A program made the translations under genes and the position numbers. A stretch of 6,678 nt of DNA, taken from NCBI GenBank assembly GCA_027296925.1, contig JAPUIP010000677.1:1-6678 (forward strand), read 5' to 3'. This document shows positions 6,427 to 6,678 of the stretch, one piece after another; the first letter of the stretch is position 1; every line of letters starts with the position of its first letter. This stretch comes from Candidatus Poribacteria bacterium (GTDB taxonomy: Bacteria; Poribacteria; WGA-4E; PCPOR2b). The notes under the pieces are model-generated. The model had not been told where the DNA came from. It worked only from the letters and a program-made list of their open reading frames with translations, and did not search any database.

Positions 6427-6678
6427 TTATTTCTGTGGTCTTTGGGCATACTTTTGGATGCCGCTACGGAAGCCCCAAACCGCCGGCGGGCTCTCAACTG
6501 TTCCGTTATCGCGATGACCCGCAGTGTCTTCACGCTTCCATTCGGCAACCTGAATTTTGTCCAACGCTCGCGAAGCAGCGTTCCGAACGTACGTGCTGGA
6601 ATCTGCAAGTATATCCGTTAAAGGCAAAACAGCCCGTGTATCGCCGAGATTGCCCAAAGCGATGGCCGCGGATCGCCG
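6427..6678 (-). CDS. HEAT-repeat (PBS-lyase-like) protein, C-terminal end only
   Basis: The frame enters from the right edge and ends at TAA (6427-6429), leaving 83 visible residues. The first part reads RRSAAIALGNLGDTRAVLPL and continues LTDILADSSTYVRNAASRALDKI. This is the classic two-helix HEAT/PBS-lyase pattern, with GDTRAV..L between helices and VR.AA..AL in the next helix, here about one and a half repeats. Such proteins act as protein-binding solenoids or, in some families, bilin lyases; nothing here points to a particular partner. The last 40 or so residues (from QVAEWKRED to KYAQRPQK) are polar and show no HEAT pattern. The other two minus-strand frames do not continue the repeats either, so a frameshift is not supported. 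The start lies outside the window. Confidence 0.88.
   Translation of the reverse strand, partial: RRSAAIALGNLGDTRAVLPLTDILADSSTYVRNAASRALDKIQVAEWKREDTAGHRDNGTVESPPAVWGFRSGIQKYAQRPQK

Noticed and set aside
6423..6608. Second minus-strand frame overlapping the HEAT-repeat end, considered as evidence of a frameshift.
   Set aside because: Neither alternative frame continues the HEAT pattern, so the polar tail in the main frame is the simplest reading.

Overview
The window looks like a piece of a Candidatus Poribacteria (sponge-associated) or closely related genome. The main clue is the C-terminus of the 474-residue protein encoded at 4576-6000. It carries NFPNPFNPETWIPYQL, AAYWDGRNQ and GDFTATRKML, a sorting-domain style that I associate with that lineage. 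The presence of HEAT-repeat, dockerin-like and YD-repeat proteins together fits as well. This assignment rests on recognised motifs, not on a database search.

All supported genes lie on the minus strand, so transcription runs right to left. From right to left: (i) 6427-6678 is the C-terminal end of a HEAT-repeat (PBS-lyase-like) protein whose start lies beyond the right edge. (ii) 6001-6426 is a non-coding region with an 18-bp tandem duplication carrying -10-like hexamers, a GC-rich palindromic segment closed by 8-bp inverted repeats, and a possible small pseudoknot. These would form the promoter and 5' leader of the next gene. (iii) 4576-6000 encodes a secreted modular protein: signal peptide, N-terminal beta-rich domain, two dockerin-like calcium loops, a cohesin-like domain and a FlgD-like/type IX-like C-terminal sorting domain. 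(iv) 4341-4575 is a short intergenic gap with small hairpins and an AT-rich promoter-like segment. (v) 1-4340 is one uninterrupted reading frame, 1446 complete codons, running off the left edge. It encodes a very large secreted YD-repeat (Rhs/teneurin/WapA-like) protein with a signal peptide, several beta-sandwich modules, a DUF6531-like module and at least twenty YD-type repeats. Its C-terminus, where such proteins carry a toxin or other variable tip, is not in the window.

Both complete starts have the same layout: a Sec signal peptide behind a strong Shine-Dalgarno and a near-identical ATTCCC(C/A)ATGAAA context. Together they look like a pair of exported, surface or extracellular, probably adhesive or interaction proteins. 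Nothing shows that they work in one complex. No RNA gene, transposase, CRISPR array or attachment site was recognised.
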